A DNA stretch of 58,265 bases from Streptomyces sp. ALI-76-A (GTDB lineage Bacteria > Actinomycetota > Actinomycetes > Streptomycetales > Streptomycetaceae), in the NCBI RefSeq assembly GCF_030287445.1, contig NZ_JASVWB010000005.1:1-58265 (forward strand), written 5' to 3'. Position numbers and translations under genes: made by a program. Under the pieces are notes generated by a model. The model saw nothing but the letters and a program-made list of their open reading frames with translations. It was not told the DNA's origin and ran no database searches. The first letter of the stretch is position 1, and each line of letters begins with the position of its first letter. Positions 16,528-24,978 of this stretch are shown in pieces.

Positions 16528-17757
16528 TCATTGGCCACCCCGCAGTTCGCGGAGATGGGTGACGAACTCCTGCGCTTCGGAGGCGTGTCCGTAGTGAGTC
16601 TGGAGGGCCTGCCCAAGGTCGGCGGCCACCATCGCGAGTGACGGCAGCGACTTCCGCTCCCCCGTCAGGGCCCGCTCCCCGTAAGCGAGTGCGGTGTCCA
16701 AGTCGCCTTCGCGCGCGGCGACCACGCCAAGCGTGACGCGGGCCTCCGCGATCCGCATGGGTGACCGCTCCGTCCCGTCGAAATCCGTACCGGCCCGGAT
16801 GACCTCATTGGCCAGCTGCTCCGCAAGCCGGTTCTCGCCCGACTTCCTCAGCGCGTCCATGCGATAAAAATCGTATTTCGCGGGGTCGACGACGAAATGA
16901 TTCTCGATGTTCTCCGGGTAAGGCAGCCGCTCCAGGATCTGACGGCCCTGATCCAGAGCGACTTCGGTCTGCGACCGGTCCCCCAACCTGGCCCACGCCT
17001 TGGCCTTCTGCGCGTACAGCTGCGCGGCGACGCTCTCGTTCGGCGCCACGGCGATGCCGGCCTCCGCGGCCGCGATGACGCCGCGGTAGTCGCCCCGCGT
17101 CAGCGCGAACCACGCCCGCATCTCGTGCGCCCAGCCCTGCACGCTCAGCTCCCCCGCCTCCTGACCGAGCATCAGCGCGGCCTGCCGGGTGGCCTCAGCG
17201 TCGCGAGGCCGGCCGGAGTCGTACTCGACACAACCCACCAGCAGGCTCAGCTTCCCGGCGAGGGCGATGATTTCGCGGTGTTGGGCGAGGTTGACCCGTT
17301 GGTGCTGGAGGCCGACGACGCGCGCGAGCCACGCCTTGCCCTCCAGGAGCAGCTGGTCGGCGGGCATGTACGCGTACTCGCAGCACAGCCGGTCCGCCGT
17401 GATCCGCAGCGCATCCAACGTCGCGACGTCGACGTCGGACGCGCGGAGGCGGGCGATGATGTCCACGGTGTCCATGCCGCTGACCTGCAAGATTTCTGCA
17501 CGGCCGTCACGGCGTGACCGCTCAGGGAAGAACGCGCCGGTCGTCGTGCCGAAGACGGCAGCGATGGCCGACCTGTACTTCGTCGGCTGGGAGTCACCGC
17601 GTTCCCAGCGTTTCCACTGACGAAGGAGATCCTGCTCGCTGACCTCCTGGTCCTGGGGGAGCCGGACCATCAGGGCACGCACCGCGTCGGCCTGCGACCA
17701 GTCGCGCGCCGCACGCTCTTCGACCATCCGGCGTGCCCAGTCGGGACGCTCATCCAT
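16528..17757 (-). CDS. XRE-type regulator with tetratricopeptide repeats
   Basis: A 409-residue protein from ATG 17757, with GGGAGGGGA upstream. The N-terminal 80 residues form a helix-turn-helix of the XRE type common in actinomycetes (DWSQADAVRALMVRL ... LLRQWKRWERGDSQPTKYRSAIA). The rest is an array of helical hairpins with TPR spacing (for example GWAHEMRAWFALTRGDYRGVIAAAEAG). Such proteins often bind a small ligand or peptide through the TPR part. A perfect 25-bp palindrome 133 bases upstream is a candidate operator. Confidence 0.8.
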   Translation of the reverse strand: MDERPDWARRMVEERAARDWSQADAVRALMVRLPQDQEVSEQDLLRQWKRWERGDSQPTKYRSAIAAVFGTTTGAFFPERSRRDGRAEILQVSGMDTVDIIARLRASDVDVATLDALRITADRLCCEYAYMPADQLLLEGKAWLARVVGLQHQRVNLAQHREIIALAGKLSLLVGCVEYDSGRPRDAEATRQAALMLGQEAGELSVQGWAHEMRAWFALTRGDYRGVIAAAEAGIAVAPNESVAAQLYAQKAKAWARLGDRSQTEVALDQGRQILERLPYPENIENHFVVDPAKYDFYRMDALRKSGENRLAEQLANEVIRAGTDFDGTERSPMRIAEARVTLGVVAAREGDLDTALAYGERALTGERKSLPSLAMVAADLGQALQTHYGHASEAQEFVTHLRELRGGQ

Positions 17758-17889
17758 CGCTGTTCCCCTCCCGGTTACGGTCCAGCGGCGCAGCCTGCGC
17801 CCCGACGAGGTGATGCCCGTGGAACGGAGGCCGGCCCTTCTGCGGCCGAGGATGGCACGGCCCCTTGATCGCGCGGAGGTGACAAGTGG

Positions 17890-17914
17890 TGGTGACATTC
17901 GGAATGTCACCACG
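17890..17914. promoter_or_regulatory. Perfect 25-bp palindrome, candidate operator
   Basis: GTGGTGACATTC and its exact reverse complement flank a single G. It lies between the XRE/TPR gene and the stop of the P-loop gene, both on the minus strand. It therefore probably controls the XRE/TPR gene or acts as its autoregulatory site. Confidence 0.6.
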
Positions 17915-17994
17915 TGCTGTCACTTTCCGCGGCCGCAGGACCCGAGCACGGTCATGGTCAACAAGTGTCCGGTGCTGCGCGTGGGAGGTAGAGG

Positions 17995-18705
17995 TCAATG
18001 GGGGCCGCCATCCGAGGAAGGACGTGCACGGCGGAGCTCCGCCAGGACGTGCTCCGGATGACCGTCGTACACGATGTGCGGCTCATCGTCGGTCGGCGGG
18101 GAGAAGCGGCCTGCGTGCCGGAGCAGATCCTGCTCGCTGAACTCGATGCTGTTCGCGTCGATCAGCGACTGCTCGTTGCGCTTCCGGATCCGGTCCCAGC
18201 GCACCTCATGCGGCACGGGCAGGTAGATGAGGACCGGCTCTCCGCCGGCCTCCAACACGGTGGCTGCCCACAGGGCCCGCTCCTCGGGCGTCCAGAATCC
18301 GTGGTCGACCACCGTGTCGTGTCCGGCCGCCAGGAGCTCCTTGAGCTCAAGGGCGATGTCCTTGAGCACGGGCGCCTCCCTGACCAGGAACTCCCCGCGC
18401 GGAAAATCCCTGCCGTAGTGGCCGTAGCGGCGGAAGACCTCCTCGTCAGGGCAGAGGCGCCGGAACCCGGCCTCCTCCAGGGCGCGGGCGAGGGTCGTCT
18501 TGCCAGCACCCTGCAGACCGGTCATGAGGACCGCGCGAGGCGCGGGGCCCGGCCGGCCGGACAAGGTGGCGGAGATGCGCGCGATCTCGAATCTTCCTTT
18601 CAGGGTCAGGATGTCGGTGCTTTCCTCGTGCAGCAGCACACCGAGGCGACGCTCAAGGCAGTTGAGGAGGGTGTCGTCCAGGAGCTCGGTGCCGGGCGCA
18701 GTCAC
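17995..18705 (-). CDS. P-loop kinase-like ATPase
   Basis: A 236-residue protein with a Walker A motif GLQGAGKT at 63-70, followed by a nucleoside-kinase-like fold (LARALEEAGFRRLCPDEEVF; DTVVDHGFWTPEER; VLIYLPVPHEVRWDRI). It resembles the AAA_33/zeta-toxin-like kinases that phosphorylate small molecules or RNA; the substrate is unknown. Its ATG overlaps the stop of the GntR gene (ATGA at 18702-18705), so the two are coupled and under the GntR promoter. Confidence 0.75.
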   Translation of the reverse strand: MTAPGTELLDDTLLNCLERRLGVLLHEESTDILTLKGRFEIARISATLSGRPGPAPRAVLMTGLQGAGKTTLARALEEAGFRRLCPDEEVFRRYGHYGRDFPRGEFLVREAPVLKDIALELKELLAAGHDTVVDHGFWTPEERALWAATVLEAGGEPVLIYLPVPHEVRWDRIRKRNEQSLIDANSIEFSEQDLLRHAGRFSPPTDDEPHIVYDGHPEHVLAELRRARPSSDGGPH

Positions 18706-19460
18706 GGGAGGGCCTCCGAAGTGGTCTTCCGGGTGCGGCCGGGAGCCCCCAGGTCAACGCCGTACTCCAGTAGTTCTCCGTCGGCGTCCAGGAAGCGTGC
18801 GGTCAACACGAGGATGGCCGCGACGGTTCCGGGCTCGAGCTCCAGGAGCTCGAGGTCCTGCTTCGTGGCGATGCGGGCTTCCTCTTCATCCTCGCGCTTG
18901 ACGACGTGGCGCCCCGTGGCCCGAGCGATCAGGTCCAACGAGAGGCCGCCCGTGAGCCGCTTACTCCGGGCCAGCTCCGGCACGACCTGGGCGAATTCGG
19001 CTGGGATCCACGAGGTGGAGTGGGAGACGATGCCGTGACCGTCCCGGTAGACACGACTCCGGCGAATGACGTCGTCACCAGGCGAAATACCCAGCACGTC
19101 AGCGACGTCTTCGGGAGCTTCAACTATGCCGGCGGTGTGGCCGGACGACTTCTCGCCGACGCCCCACGAGGACTGCGTCTTGCTGCTCCGGTCGTGGCGC
19201 TCCGCCCCGGAGGAGAGCGAGATGGGACGCGCCATCACTTCGGTACCGACACCCGGGATGCCCTGCACGAGTTTCTCTTCGCGCAGCAGCCGCATCGCTC
19301 GGTCCGCGGTAGCTGTGCTGACGTTCCACTCGGTCGCCAGCGCCTTGATGCTGGGCAAGAGGTCGCCCGGCGAGAGCTCCCCAGAGCTGATCAGGTCGCG
19401 GTAGTGGCCCGCGATCCGCGCGTATGGCGGCCGATTGTCGGCTCGGGGTGGCCCTGACAT
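18702..19460 (-). CDS. GntR/HutC-family repressor with UTRA domain
   Basis: A 252-residue protein with an N-terminal GntR winged helix (YARIAGHYRDLISSGELSPGDLLPS ... VSTATADRAMRLLREE) and a C-terminal UTRA ligand domain (DDVIRRSRVYRDGHGIVSHSTSW; EPGTVAAILVLTARFLDADG). GntR proteins of this type (Kor proteins) control transfer genes on Streptomyces conjugative plasmids. AGGAGG lies upstream of ATG 19460. Its own promoter carries three phased ACCTGA repeats. A related palindrome in both TIRs suggests a wider regulon. Confidence 0.88.
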   Translation of the reverse strand: MSGPPRADNRPPYARIAGHYRDLISSGELSPGDLLPSIKALATEWNVSTATADRAMRLLREEKLVQGIPGVGTEVMARPISLSSGAERHDRSSKTQSSWGVGEKSSGHTAGIVEAPEDVADVLGISPGDDVIRRSRVYRDGHGIVSHSTSWIPAEFAQVVPELARSKRLTGGLSLDLIARATGRHVVKREDEEEARIATKQDLELLELEPGTVAAILVLTARFLDADGELLEYGVDLGAPGRTRKTTSEALP

Positions 19461-19497
19461 GTGCCTTCGCCTCCTTCAAATTCCCTCTGGGTGCCTC

Positions 19498-19540
19498 ACT
19501 ATACCGCTTGACACCTGAGGGTACCTGATGCAACCTGATG
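19498..19540 (-). promoter_or_regulatory. GntR promoter with three phased operator repeats
   Basis: TATAGT on the minus strand (complement of 19498-19503) is a good -10. Immediately upstream, TCAGGT occurs three times exactly 10 bp apart (complements of 19513, 19523 and 19533), one helical turn each, covering the -35 region. Autorepression by the GntR protein is the simplest reading. Confidence 0.7.
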
Positions 19541-19597
19541 TATGTAAGACGTCGGTGATCCTCCGGGAGCACCGAGTGAGCACCATCGCAGCAGATC

Positions 19598-19647
19598 GCC
19601 ACCTCGGTGGCCGGAGTCCAAAGCCCTAGCCACCTCGGTGGCCGGAG
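19598..19647. repeat. Two direct repeats with internal hairpin
   Basis: GCCACCTCGGTGGCCGGAG occurs at 19598-19616 and 19629-19647. Each copy contains the palindrome GCCACC-TC-GGTGGC. They lie upstream of the long plus-strand transfer region and could be regulator sites or a small terminator pair. Confidence 0.6.
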
Positions 19648-19806
19648 CCCGAGGCACCTCTAACTCCTCCGCCCATGGTCTGCAGCGAGTACCACCCCGC
19701 AGCGCTGATGCGTTGTCTGTCCTTCAGGACGCCGGTTCGCCGTGCGGCCTGGGGGGCGGAGAGAGCACCTGCGATGCACTCCTGCCACTTCGTAGAAGGA
19801 GCCCTC

Positions 19807-20652
19807 ATGTCTACGCGAACCCGCGATCTCACCGCTCAGAAGCGTCCGCGCCGGGCCCGGTCCCGCGTCATCAGCACCCTCCCCCCGCTGGTCGTCTCCA
19901 GCCTTAAGCCGCACGAAGTCGACCTCGCGTACTCCACGCTGGTTTGCCCCACCTGCCGCACCTGGGTGCCGATCAACGCGCCGCACAGCGCGCGGCCCAA
20001 GCTGGTCCCCCACCACACGGAGAAGGCCGGCACCGAAGACCCGATCCGCTGCCCCGGCAGCCACCGCCTGGTCACCATCAACCTCACCGTCGACCAGTGG
20101 TTCCGGCGGCTGGAAGAGGGCCTCACCCAGACCGCCGGCCGACGCTCCACCCGCGTGATCCGCAAGCCGAAGACCGGCGCGGTCCCTGCCGTCATGCAGA
20201 TCGTCGACGTCACCGTCGACGACAAGACGGCCCGCAAGCTGGACGAAGCCCACGTCCGCGGCTGCTCGGTCTGCTCCATCAAGGACGAGAAGGGCAACAT
20301 CCTGCGCGCCGCCGACCTCACCTCCCGGTGCACGGACGGCCGCCGCCTCGCCCAGCTCGCCGCGCACACCAAGCGCCTCGCCCCCGCCCGCCGCAAGGCG
20401 CAGATGGACCGCGAGGACTGGAACGACCGCCGGGCGTGGGGCCTGCGCCTGCTGCACGAGCAGCAGTGGCAGAACGTCTCTGAGACGGTCGCCGATGCCG
20501 ACCTCCGGCGCGTCCGTGACACCTTGGCCGCGCTGATCCAGACGCTCAACCCGCGCAAGGCCGACGCCCCGCAGCTCACCGACTGGGAGCGCGCCGACCT
20601 GATGAGCGCGATCACTCTCCTGGCGACGCAGGAAGAGCAGCTCACCCGGTAA
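19807..20652 (+). CDS. Hypothetical protein, first gene of the transfer region
   Basis: A 281-residue protein from ATG 19807, with GAAGGAG upstream. It is basic at the N-terminus. It has a possible zinc site VCPTCRTWV ... IRCPGSH (residues about 46-77) and a second CSVC pair near 155. The C-terminal half is helical (AHTKRLAPARRKAQMDREDW). I do not recognise the family. It opens the continuous plus-strand gene run that leads to the FtsK-like translocase. Confidence 0.6.
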   Translation: MSTRTRDLTAQKRPRRARSRVISTLPPLVVSSLKPHEVDLAYSTLVCPTCRTWVPINAPHSARPKLVPHHTEKAGTEDPIRCPGSHRLVTINLTVDQWFRRLEEGLTQTAGRRSTRVIRKPKTGAVPAVMQIVDVTVDDKTARKLDEAHVRGCSVCSIKDEKGNILRAADLTSRCTDGRRLAQLAAHTKRLAPARRKAQMDREDWNDRRAWGLRLLHEQQWQNVSETVADADLRRVRDTLAALIQTLNPRKADAPQLTDWERADLMSAITLLATQEEQLTR

Positions 20653-20672
20653 GACCACGCGACGAACCGCCA

Positions 20673-20713
20673 CGGCCCCGGCCATCCCGAGCGATCGGGG
20701 AGGCCGGGGCCGC
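20673..20713 (+). terminator. Hairpin terminator
   Basis: CGGCCCCGGCC pairs with GGCCGGGGCCG around an inner ATCCCGA/TCGGGGA stem. A second hairpin (CAGCCCCGG/CCGGGGCTG, 20745-20776) follows. Both lie between the 19807 gene and the wbl cluster. Confidence 0.65.
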
Positions 20714-20799
20714 GGCTGCTCGTACGACAGCCTGAACAGCACGACAGCCCCGGTGACTTGAGACCCTCCGGGGCTGTCCAGGACCCGATTGGAGACCTG

Positions 20800-20883
20800 A
20801 TGCCCACCAGCATCGCACGGAACGACGACACCACCGACCCGATCATCGAAGAGGCCCTGCGCCGCGTCCGGCAGGGGAAGTGA
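20800..20883 (+). CDS. 27-residue small protein upstream of wbl
   Basis: ATG 20800 has TTGGAG six bases upstream, and the frame ends TGA 20883, five bases before the wbl ATG. The product (MPTSIARNDDTTDPIIEEAL...) is acidic then basic, with no known motif. It may be a small protein or a leader peptide coupling translation to wbl. Confidence 0.5.
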   Translation: MPTSIARNDDTTDPIIEEALRRVRQGK

Positions 20884-20888
20884 TCGGC

Positions 20889-21155
20889 ATGGACTGGCGA
20901 CACAACGCGGTCTGCCGCGAAGAGGACCCCGAGCTGTTCTTCCCCATCGGCAACACCGGCCCGGCGCTCCTGCAGATCGAGGAAGCCAAGGCTGTCTGCC
21001 GCCGCTGCCCGGTCATGGACCAGTGCCTCCAGTGGGCGCTGGAGTCCGGGCAGGCCGACGGCGTCTGGGGCGGGCTGTCCGAGGACGAACGGCGCGCGAT
21101 GAAGCGGCGCGCCGCCCGCAACCGCCTCCAGGCGAGGAAGGCGGCGTCGGCATGA
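20889..21155 (+). CDS. WhiB-like iron-sulfur regulator
   Basis: An 88-residue Wbl protein. The four cluster cysteines are at 9, 37, 40 and 46 (NAVC, then AVCRRCPVMDQC), followed by the GVWGG turn and the basic SEDERRAMKRRAARNR tail. Wbl proteins hold a [4Fe-4S] cluster and bind the sigma-factor region 4. ATG 20889 is preferred over GTG 20880 because AGGGGAAG is about eight bases from the former and abuts the latter. The next gene overlaps its stop (ATGA). Confidence 0.9.
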   Translation: MDWRHNAVCREEDPELFFPIGNTGPALLQIEEAKAVCRRCPVMDQCLQWALESGQADGVWGGLSEDERRAMKRRAARNRLQARKAASA

Positions 21156-21238
21156 CGGACGCCGACCAGAAGCGTCTGGAGGACGCGGTCCGCCGGACCA
21201 ACGACAACCACGACTTCGGCCGCCGCGCTCACGGCTGA
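21152..21238 (+). CDS. 28-residue small protein coupled to wbl
   Basis: ATG 21152 overlaps the wbl stop (ATGA). The product is a charged peptide (MTDADQKRLEDAVRRTN...) with no motif. The overlap favours a translated gene, but its size keeps confidence modest. Confidence 0.5.
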   Translation: MTDADQKRLEDAVRRTNDNHDFGRRAHG

Positions 21239-21300
21239 GCGACCCGCCCCGTAGGACGGAAACCCAACTTCCTTCCCGTCCCGCGCTGTTCCACCAGGTC

Positions 21301-21323
21301 GGCCGCCCGTGCCACGGGCGGCC
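21301..21323 (+). terminator. Hairpin terminator
   Basis: GGCCGCCCGTG and CACGGGCGGCC pair perfectly around one C and are followed by GGCCTTTC. Confidence 0.7.
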
Positions 21324-21383
21324 GGCCTTTCGCACGCCTCCAGCCCGGGAGAGTCTCGGGCCCGCATCCCCGCAGGAGAGCCC

Positions 21384-21641
21384 ATGCGCAGCAGCACCCA
21401 GCTCGACACCGCGACGACCACCACCGGCACCACCCGGCTGCCGGACTCGCTGTGCACGCACACCCCGAAGTGCCCGTCGGCCGACAGCCCGGACCGCGAG
21501 GCCGCCATCGTCGTGGCCGCCCACCCGGAGCAGGGCTGGAGCCTGCTGTGCAACGACGTCGTGCTCTTCGAGGACACCGGCGAGCTGCTCCCCGACGGCC
21601 AGGTCGTCGCCCCGCACCGGCCGGTCGCGGTCGCGGCCTGA
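21384..21641 (+). CDS. DUF5999-family small protein
   Basis: An 85-residue protein with GGAGAGCCC before ATG. The core LCTHTPKCPSADSPDREAA, then HPEQGWSLLCNDVVLFEDTG and ELLPDGQVVAPHRP, matches a small protein family widespread in Streptomyces that I know as DUF5999. The function is unknown; the cysteine/histidine spacing (CTHTPKC) may bind a metal. Confidence 0.8.
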   Translation: MRSSTQLDTATTTTGTTRLPDSLCTHTPKCPSADSPDREAAIVVAAHPEQGWSLLCNDVVLFEDTGELLPDGQVVAPHRPVAVAA

Positions 21642-21751
21642 CTGGCGGCTGCCTGATCCGCCCGCACCGACCGCCCACCACCGTGGCGGCCGGGTCGGGC
21701 GGTGACGGGGAGCCGGACAGTCCGGACCACGTGAGCCGCCAAGGAGTTGCC

Positions 21752-22117
21752 GTGCGCGACAACACCCAGAGCACCACCCCCGCGATCAAGTTCCAGCGGG
21801 GCCAGTTCGTCCTGTACCGCGACCCGGAGCTGTTCTGGACCGGGCAGGCCGGCCACACCTTCGTCTGCCGCGTCGACCGGGTGTGCCTGGGCGACACCTA
21901 CGACCTGACGCAGCTGCCGAAGGGCCGCTCGATCTACTACGCGAACCCCGAGTACATGCGGCTGCTGCCGTCGATCGACGCGATGCGCGACATCGACACC
22001 GCCCCGCTGAACACCGACGGCGCGGCCGACGACATGACCGCGGCCGCCCTCGCCTGGCTGACCCAGCAGCACGCGATCGCCAACCAGCGGCCGGAGCTGC
22101 CCGCCCAGCGCGACTGA
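21752..22117 (+). CDS. Hypothetical protein
   Basis: A 121-residue protein from GTG 21752, with AAGGAG five bases upstream. The first half is beta-rich (IKFQRGQFVLYRDPELFWTG) and the second helical (DMTAAALAWLTQQHAIAN). The family is not recognised. It lies between the DUF5999-type gene and the Spd-like membrane protein in the transfer region. Confidence 0.6.
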   Translation: MRDNTQSTTPAIKFQRGQFVLYRDPELFWTGQAGHTFVCRVDRVCLGDTYDLTQLPKGRSIYYANPEYMRLLPSIDAMRDIDTAPLNTDGAADDMTAAALAWLTQQHAIANQRPELPAQRD

Positions 22118-22175
22118 CCGAACCACCCCTGAACCGCCGCCCACCCGGGCGGCACCCGATCTGGAAGGAGGCGGC

Positions 22176-24383
22176 GTGGCCGCCACACGAACCGCCCGCA
22201 AGAGGAGCCCCGCCCGCAAGAAGCCGGCGGCAACCCGTCCGGCTTCGCAGCCCACCGCCTCTCCCACCCCCGACGCTCCCGAGACCCCGGCCGGGACCAC
22301 GGAGACGGAGGTCGTCGACCTCGAGGCGCTGGCCCGCGTCGCGGACGCCCGGGACCGGGCCGCCGACGTCATCGACACCGCGCGCGAGCAGGCCGCCGCC
22401 CTCCAGGCGGAAGCCGAGAGTGCGGCCGCGCGCACCGTCGCTGAGACGCACGAGCAGGTCACCGTGCTGATGACCGAGGCGCAGAGCCGCGCTGCGGACA
22501 TCACCGCCGACGCCGACCAGGAGGCCACCGCCCAGCGCGCGGCGGCGAAGAACGACCTGGAGGCGGCGCGCGGCGAGGCCGACCGGCTCCTGGCGGAGGC
22601 CCGCGACCGTGCCGAGAGGCTGGTGGCGGAGGCCCGCGAGCAGGTCACCGACCTCACCGAACTGGCCGCCACCGACCGCGCGGCCACGGCAACGGCTGTT
22701 GCCGAGCTGAGGCGCCTGGCGGAGGCCGACCTCACCGAGATCGCGGCTCTGGTCGACCAGCGCCGCACCGAGGCCGGGCAGATCCTCGCCCGCGCCCAGG
22801 AGCAGGCCGACGAACTGGTGGCCGCTGCGCAGCGGGAGGTCGACCAGGCCCGCGAGCGCTTCGCGCAGCTCGCGGCGAAGGCGGCTGAACAGTACGACGG
22901 CCGCCGCGCGGAGGCGGAGGCGCTGTACGCGGACGCGGTCAAGGCCGCCGACGACCGGCGCCGCGAGGCCGACGCTCATGTCGCCGCCGCGCACACCGAG
23001 GCGGAGCAGGCACGCACCGAGCTGCGCGAGAAGCTGCGCGAGCTCACCGACCAGTTCGACACGGAGGCCGCCGCCAAGCGCAAGGCCCTCGCCGACGAAC
23101 TCGCCGGGCTCAAGCAGGCGTGCGACAAGCAGCGCGAGCGGCTGCGGGAGGAAGCCAAGACCGTCGCGGTGCAGCTGCGCGAGGCTGCCCAGAAGGAGGC
23201 CAGCCGCATCACTGAGGAGGCGCAGCGCAAGGCGAAGGGCATCACCGACCGGGCGCAGGCCGATGAGGCCCGCGCCCGCCGGCTGCTCGAGGAGGCCCGG
23301 GAGGCGAAGCGGGCCAACTCCCGCTTCCGGGGCTGGCAGCAGAACCTCAGCCGCAAGGCGTGGAAGACCGCCCCGTGGATCGCGCTCGCCGCCGGCGTCG
23401 GGCTCGCCGCCTCCGGCGAGTACGAGCTGGCCCGCATGGTCGGCATCAACCAGTACGTCGCCCCGCTGCTGCCTGTCAGCATCGACGTCTACTGCGTCAC
23501 CGCGTTCCGGGCGAAGAAGGACATCCCTTACGCGCTGCTGCTGATGGCGTCGGCGAACGTGACGTACCACCTGTCCGAGCAGGCCCACATCGTCAAGGAG
23601 GGCCAGTCGGCACCGTGGCAGCTGACCACGTTCGTCGTGCTGATCTTCGTGGCCGTCATCTGGCGCGTCCACACGCTCATGCACGACGACGGTACGAACG
23701 GCCACGGCAGTACGACTGCTGCGGGCGGCCGTACCGGTACGGACAGCGGAAACGGAACGCCCGCCCGTACAGGTACGCACCGGCGTACCGACGGCACGGA
23801 CACCGCGTCGTCCAGCCGTACAGGGACCGCCAGCCGCGACCTGTACGCCGCTCACGGCTCGGTACGGCCGGACGCAACGGGCCTCGGACAGGACGGTACA
23901 GACCCTGTACACGCTGCCTCCCACCCGCCGCACGATGGCGGGACCGAAGTAGCGGTGACCAGGCCGTACAGCGACCGTACAGGCGGCGTACACACCGCCC
24001 CTGACGGGGCGGCGCGTACAGGTACAGCGGCGGCGGGACGTACCGGTACGGCCAGCGCGGCCGTACAGGGGCGCACCGGCACGGTCAGTGTCCGTACACA
24101 GTCCGGCGGCGACGGCGTACCGGGTGCCCGTACAGGTACGGGCACCGTGTCCTCTCCTGCAACCGGAACCAGCGGCGCAGCGGATACGGACCGTCCCGGT
24201 ACGCCTGTACGGACGGACGAAGAACTCCTGCCGCTCGTACACAACCTGCCGCGCGACAAGGACGGCTTCGTCACCGTCTACCAGGTCCGCACCAAGCTCA
24301 GCGTCAACCAGCCCCGCGCGATCCGGCTGCTGAAGGAGGCCGGCCTGCTGCGTCCCGAGGACGCGGACAAGTACCTGAAGTGA
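22176..24383 (+). CDS. Coiled-coil transmembrane Spd-like (DUF2637-type) protein
   Basis: A 735-residue protein from GTG 22176 with GGAAGGAGG upstream. Residues 1-50 are a basic, proline-rich tail. About 50-385 is a long coiled coil of Ala/Glu/Arg heptads. About 395-505 holds four membrane segments around YVAPLLPVSIDVYCVTAF and YALLLMASANVTYHL, resembling DUF2637/SpdB plasmid-spread proteins. About 510-670 is a low-complexity RTGT-rich region. The last 60 residues are a helix-turn-helix (FVTVYQVRTKLSVNQPRAIRLL). Spd proteins help intramycelial plasmid spreading after transfer. The low-complexity DNA is extremely rich in GTAC. Confidence 0.7.
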   Translation: MAATRTARKRSPARKKPAATRPASQPTASPTPDAPETPAGTTETEVVDLEALARVADARDRAADVIDTAREQAAALQAEAESAAARTVAETHEQVTVLMTEAQSRAADITADADQEATAQRAAAKNDLEAARGEADRLLAEARDRAERLVAEAREQVTDLTELAATDRAATATAVAELRRLAEADLTEIAALVDQRRTEAGQILARAQEQADELVAAAQREVDQARERFAQLAAKAAEQYDGRRAEAEALYADAVKAADDRRREADAHVAAAHTEAEQARTELREKLRELTDQFDTEAAAKRKALADELAGLKQACDKQRERLREEAKTVAVQLREAAQKEASRITEEAQRKAKGITDRAQADEARARRLLEEAREAKRANSRFRGWQQNLSRKAWKTAPWIALAAGVGLAASGEYELARMVGINQYVAPLLPVSIDVYCVTAFRAKKDIPYALLLMASANVTYHLSEQAHIVKEGQSAPWQLTTFVVLIFVAVIWRVHTLMHDDGTNGHGSTTAAGGRTGTDSGNGTPARTGTHRRTDGTDTASSSRTGTASRDLYAAHGSVRPDATGLGQDGTDPVHAASHPPHDGGTEVAVTRPYSDRTGGVHTAPDGAARTGTAAAGRTGTASAAVQGRTGTVSVRTQSGGDGVPGARTGTGTVSSPATGTSGAADTDRPGTPVRTDEELLPLVHNLPRDKDGFVTVYQVRTKLSVNQPRAIRLLKEAGLLRPEDADKYLK
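23691..24236 (+). repeat. GTAC-rich repeat array inside the Spd-like gene
   Basis: About 27 GTAC tetramers lie in roughly 550 bp, where one or two are expected at this GC content. Most belong to CCGTACAGG, CGTACAGGTACG or CGTACCGGTACG. The array encodes Arg-Thr-Gly-Thr repeats with CGT, ACA and GGT codons that the neighbours avoid, so the DNA sequence itself seems to be maintained. It could be a transfer (clt-like) or partition site recognised by the FtsK-type pump. Confidence 0.65.
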
Positions 24384-24406
24384 TCCACCGTCCGGCACAC
24401 ACCAGT

Positions 24407-24439
24407 GAGGGCCAGCCCATCCGAAGTGGGCTGGCCCTC
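24407..24439 (+). terminator. Hairpin terminator
   Basis: GAGGGCCAGCCCA pairs perfectly with TGGGCTGGCCCTC around a 7-base loop, just after the Spd-like gene. Confidence 0.7.
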
Positions 24440-24498
24440 GCTGCGACTGCCGGAAGCAGTCGACAGCCCCACCAGTACACCAGGAGGGAATCCCCGCC

Positions 24499-24978
24499 GT
24501 GAACAGCAACAACGACCCGAACTACTCCCCCCTGCGCGACGTGGCGCAGAACCCGGAGGCAACCGCCCGGTACCTGGCCGACGTTCAGCGGGTCCTGCTG
24601 GACATCGGCAAGAACCTGGAGACCCTCGCCCTCGAGGTCCGCGTCCACTGCCGCGACACCCACGTCGAGGGTGACCGGTTCTACGACGCCTGGCTGCGCG
24701 CGCAGCCCGTGGAAAGGGCGTTCAAAGACGTCCTGAAGAACGTCCAGGCCGTCACCAAGGGCCTCGAAAAGGGCGCCTACAAGCGCCGCGCCCACGATGA
24801 GGCGGTCGCAAATACCGCCCGAAAGCGAAAGGAAAAGGAGCTGGAAAAGCAGCGGAAGAATCACCCGCCGCTCCAGGCCGCGCCGCAGAATCCGCCGCAG
24901 CAGGGTGCGCAGAACCAGAATCTCGGCTATGGTGGCCCTACGTCGATTTACGACATGGGTAACAGGGAGTCGGCGTGA
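24499..24978 (+). CDS. Hypothetical protein, Gln/Lys-rich tail
   Basis: A 159-residue protein from GTG 24499, with AGGAGGG upstream. Residues 20-90 are helical (YLADVQRVLLDIGKNLETLALEV). Residues 90-120 are strongly basic (KRRAHDEAVANTARKRKEKELEKQRK), and the tail is Pro/Gln/Asn-rich. Overlap with the next gene (GTGA at 24975) shows translational coupling. No family is recognised. A DNA- or membrane-associated transfer accessory is possible. Confidence 0.6.
   Translation: MNSNNDPNYSPLRDVAQNPEATARYLADVQRVLLDIGKNLETLALEVRVHCRDTHVEGDRFYDAWLRAQPVERAFKDVLKNVQAVTKGLEKGAYKRRAHDEAVANTARKRKEKELEKQRKNHPPLQAAPQNPPQQGAQNQNLGYGGPTSIYDMGNRESA

Noticed and set aside
15368..16594. A 408-codon plus-strand frame across the iteron region
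   Set aside because: Its codon use and composition are not protein-like, it spans palindromic repeats, and no ribosome site is present.
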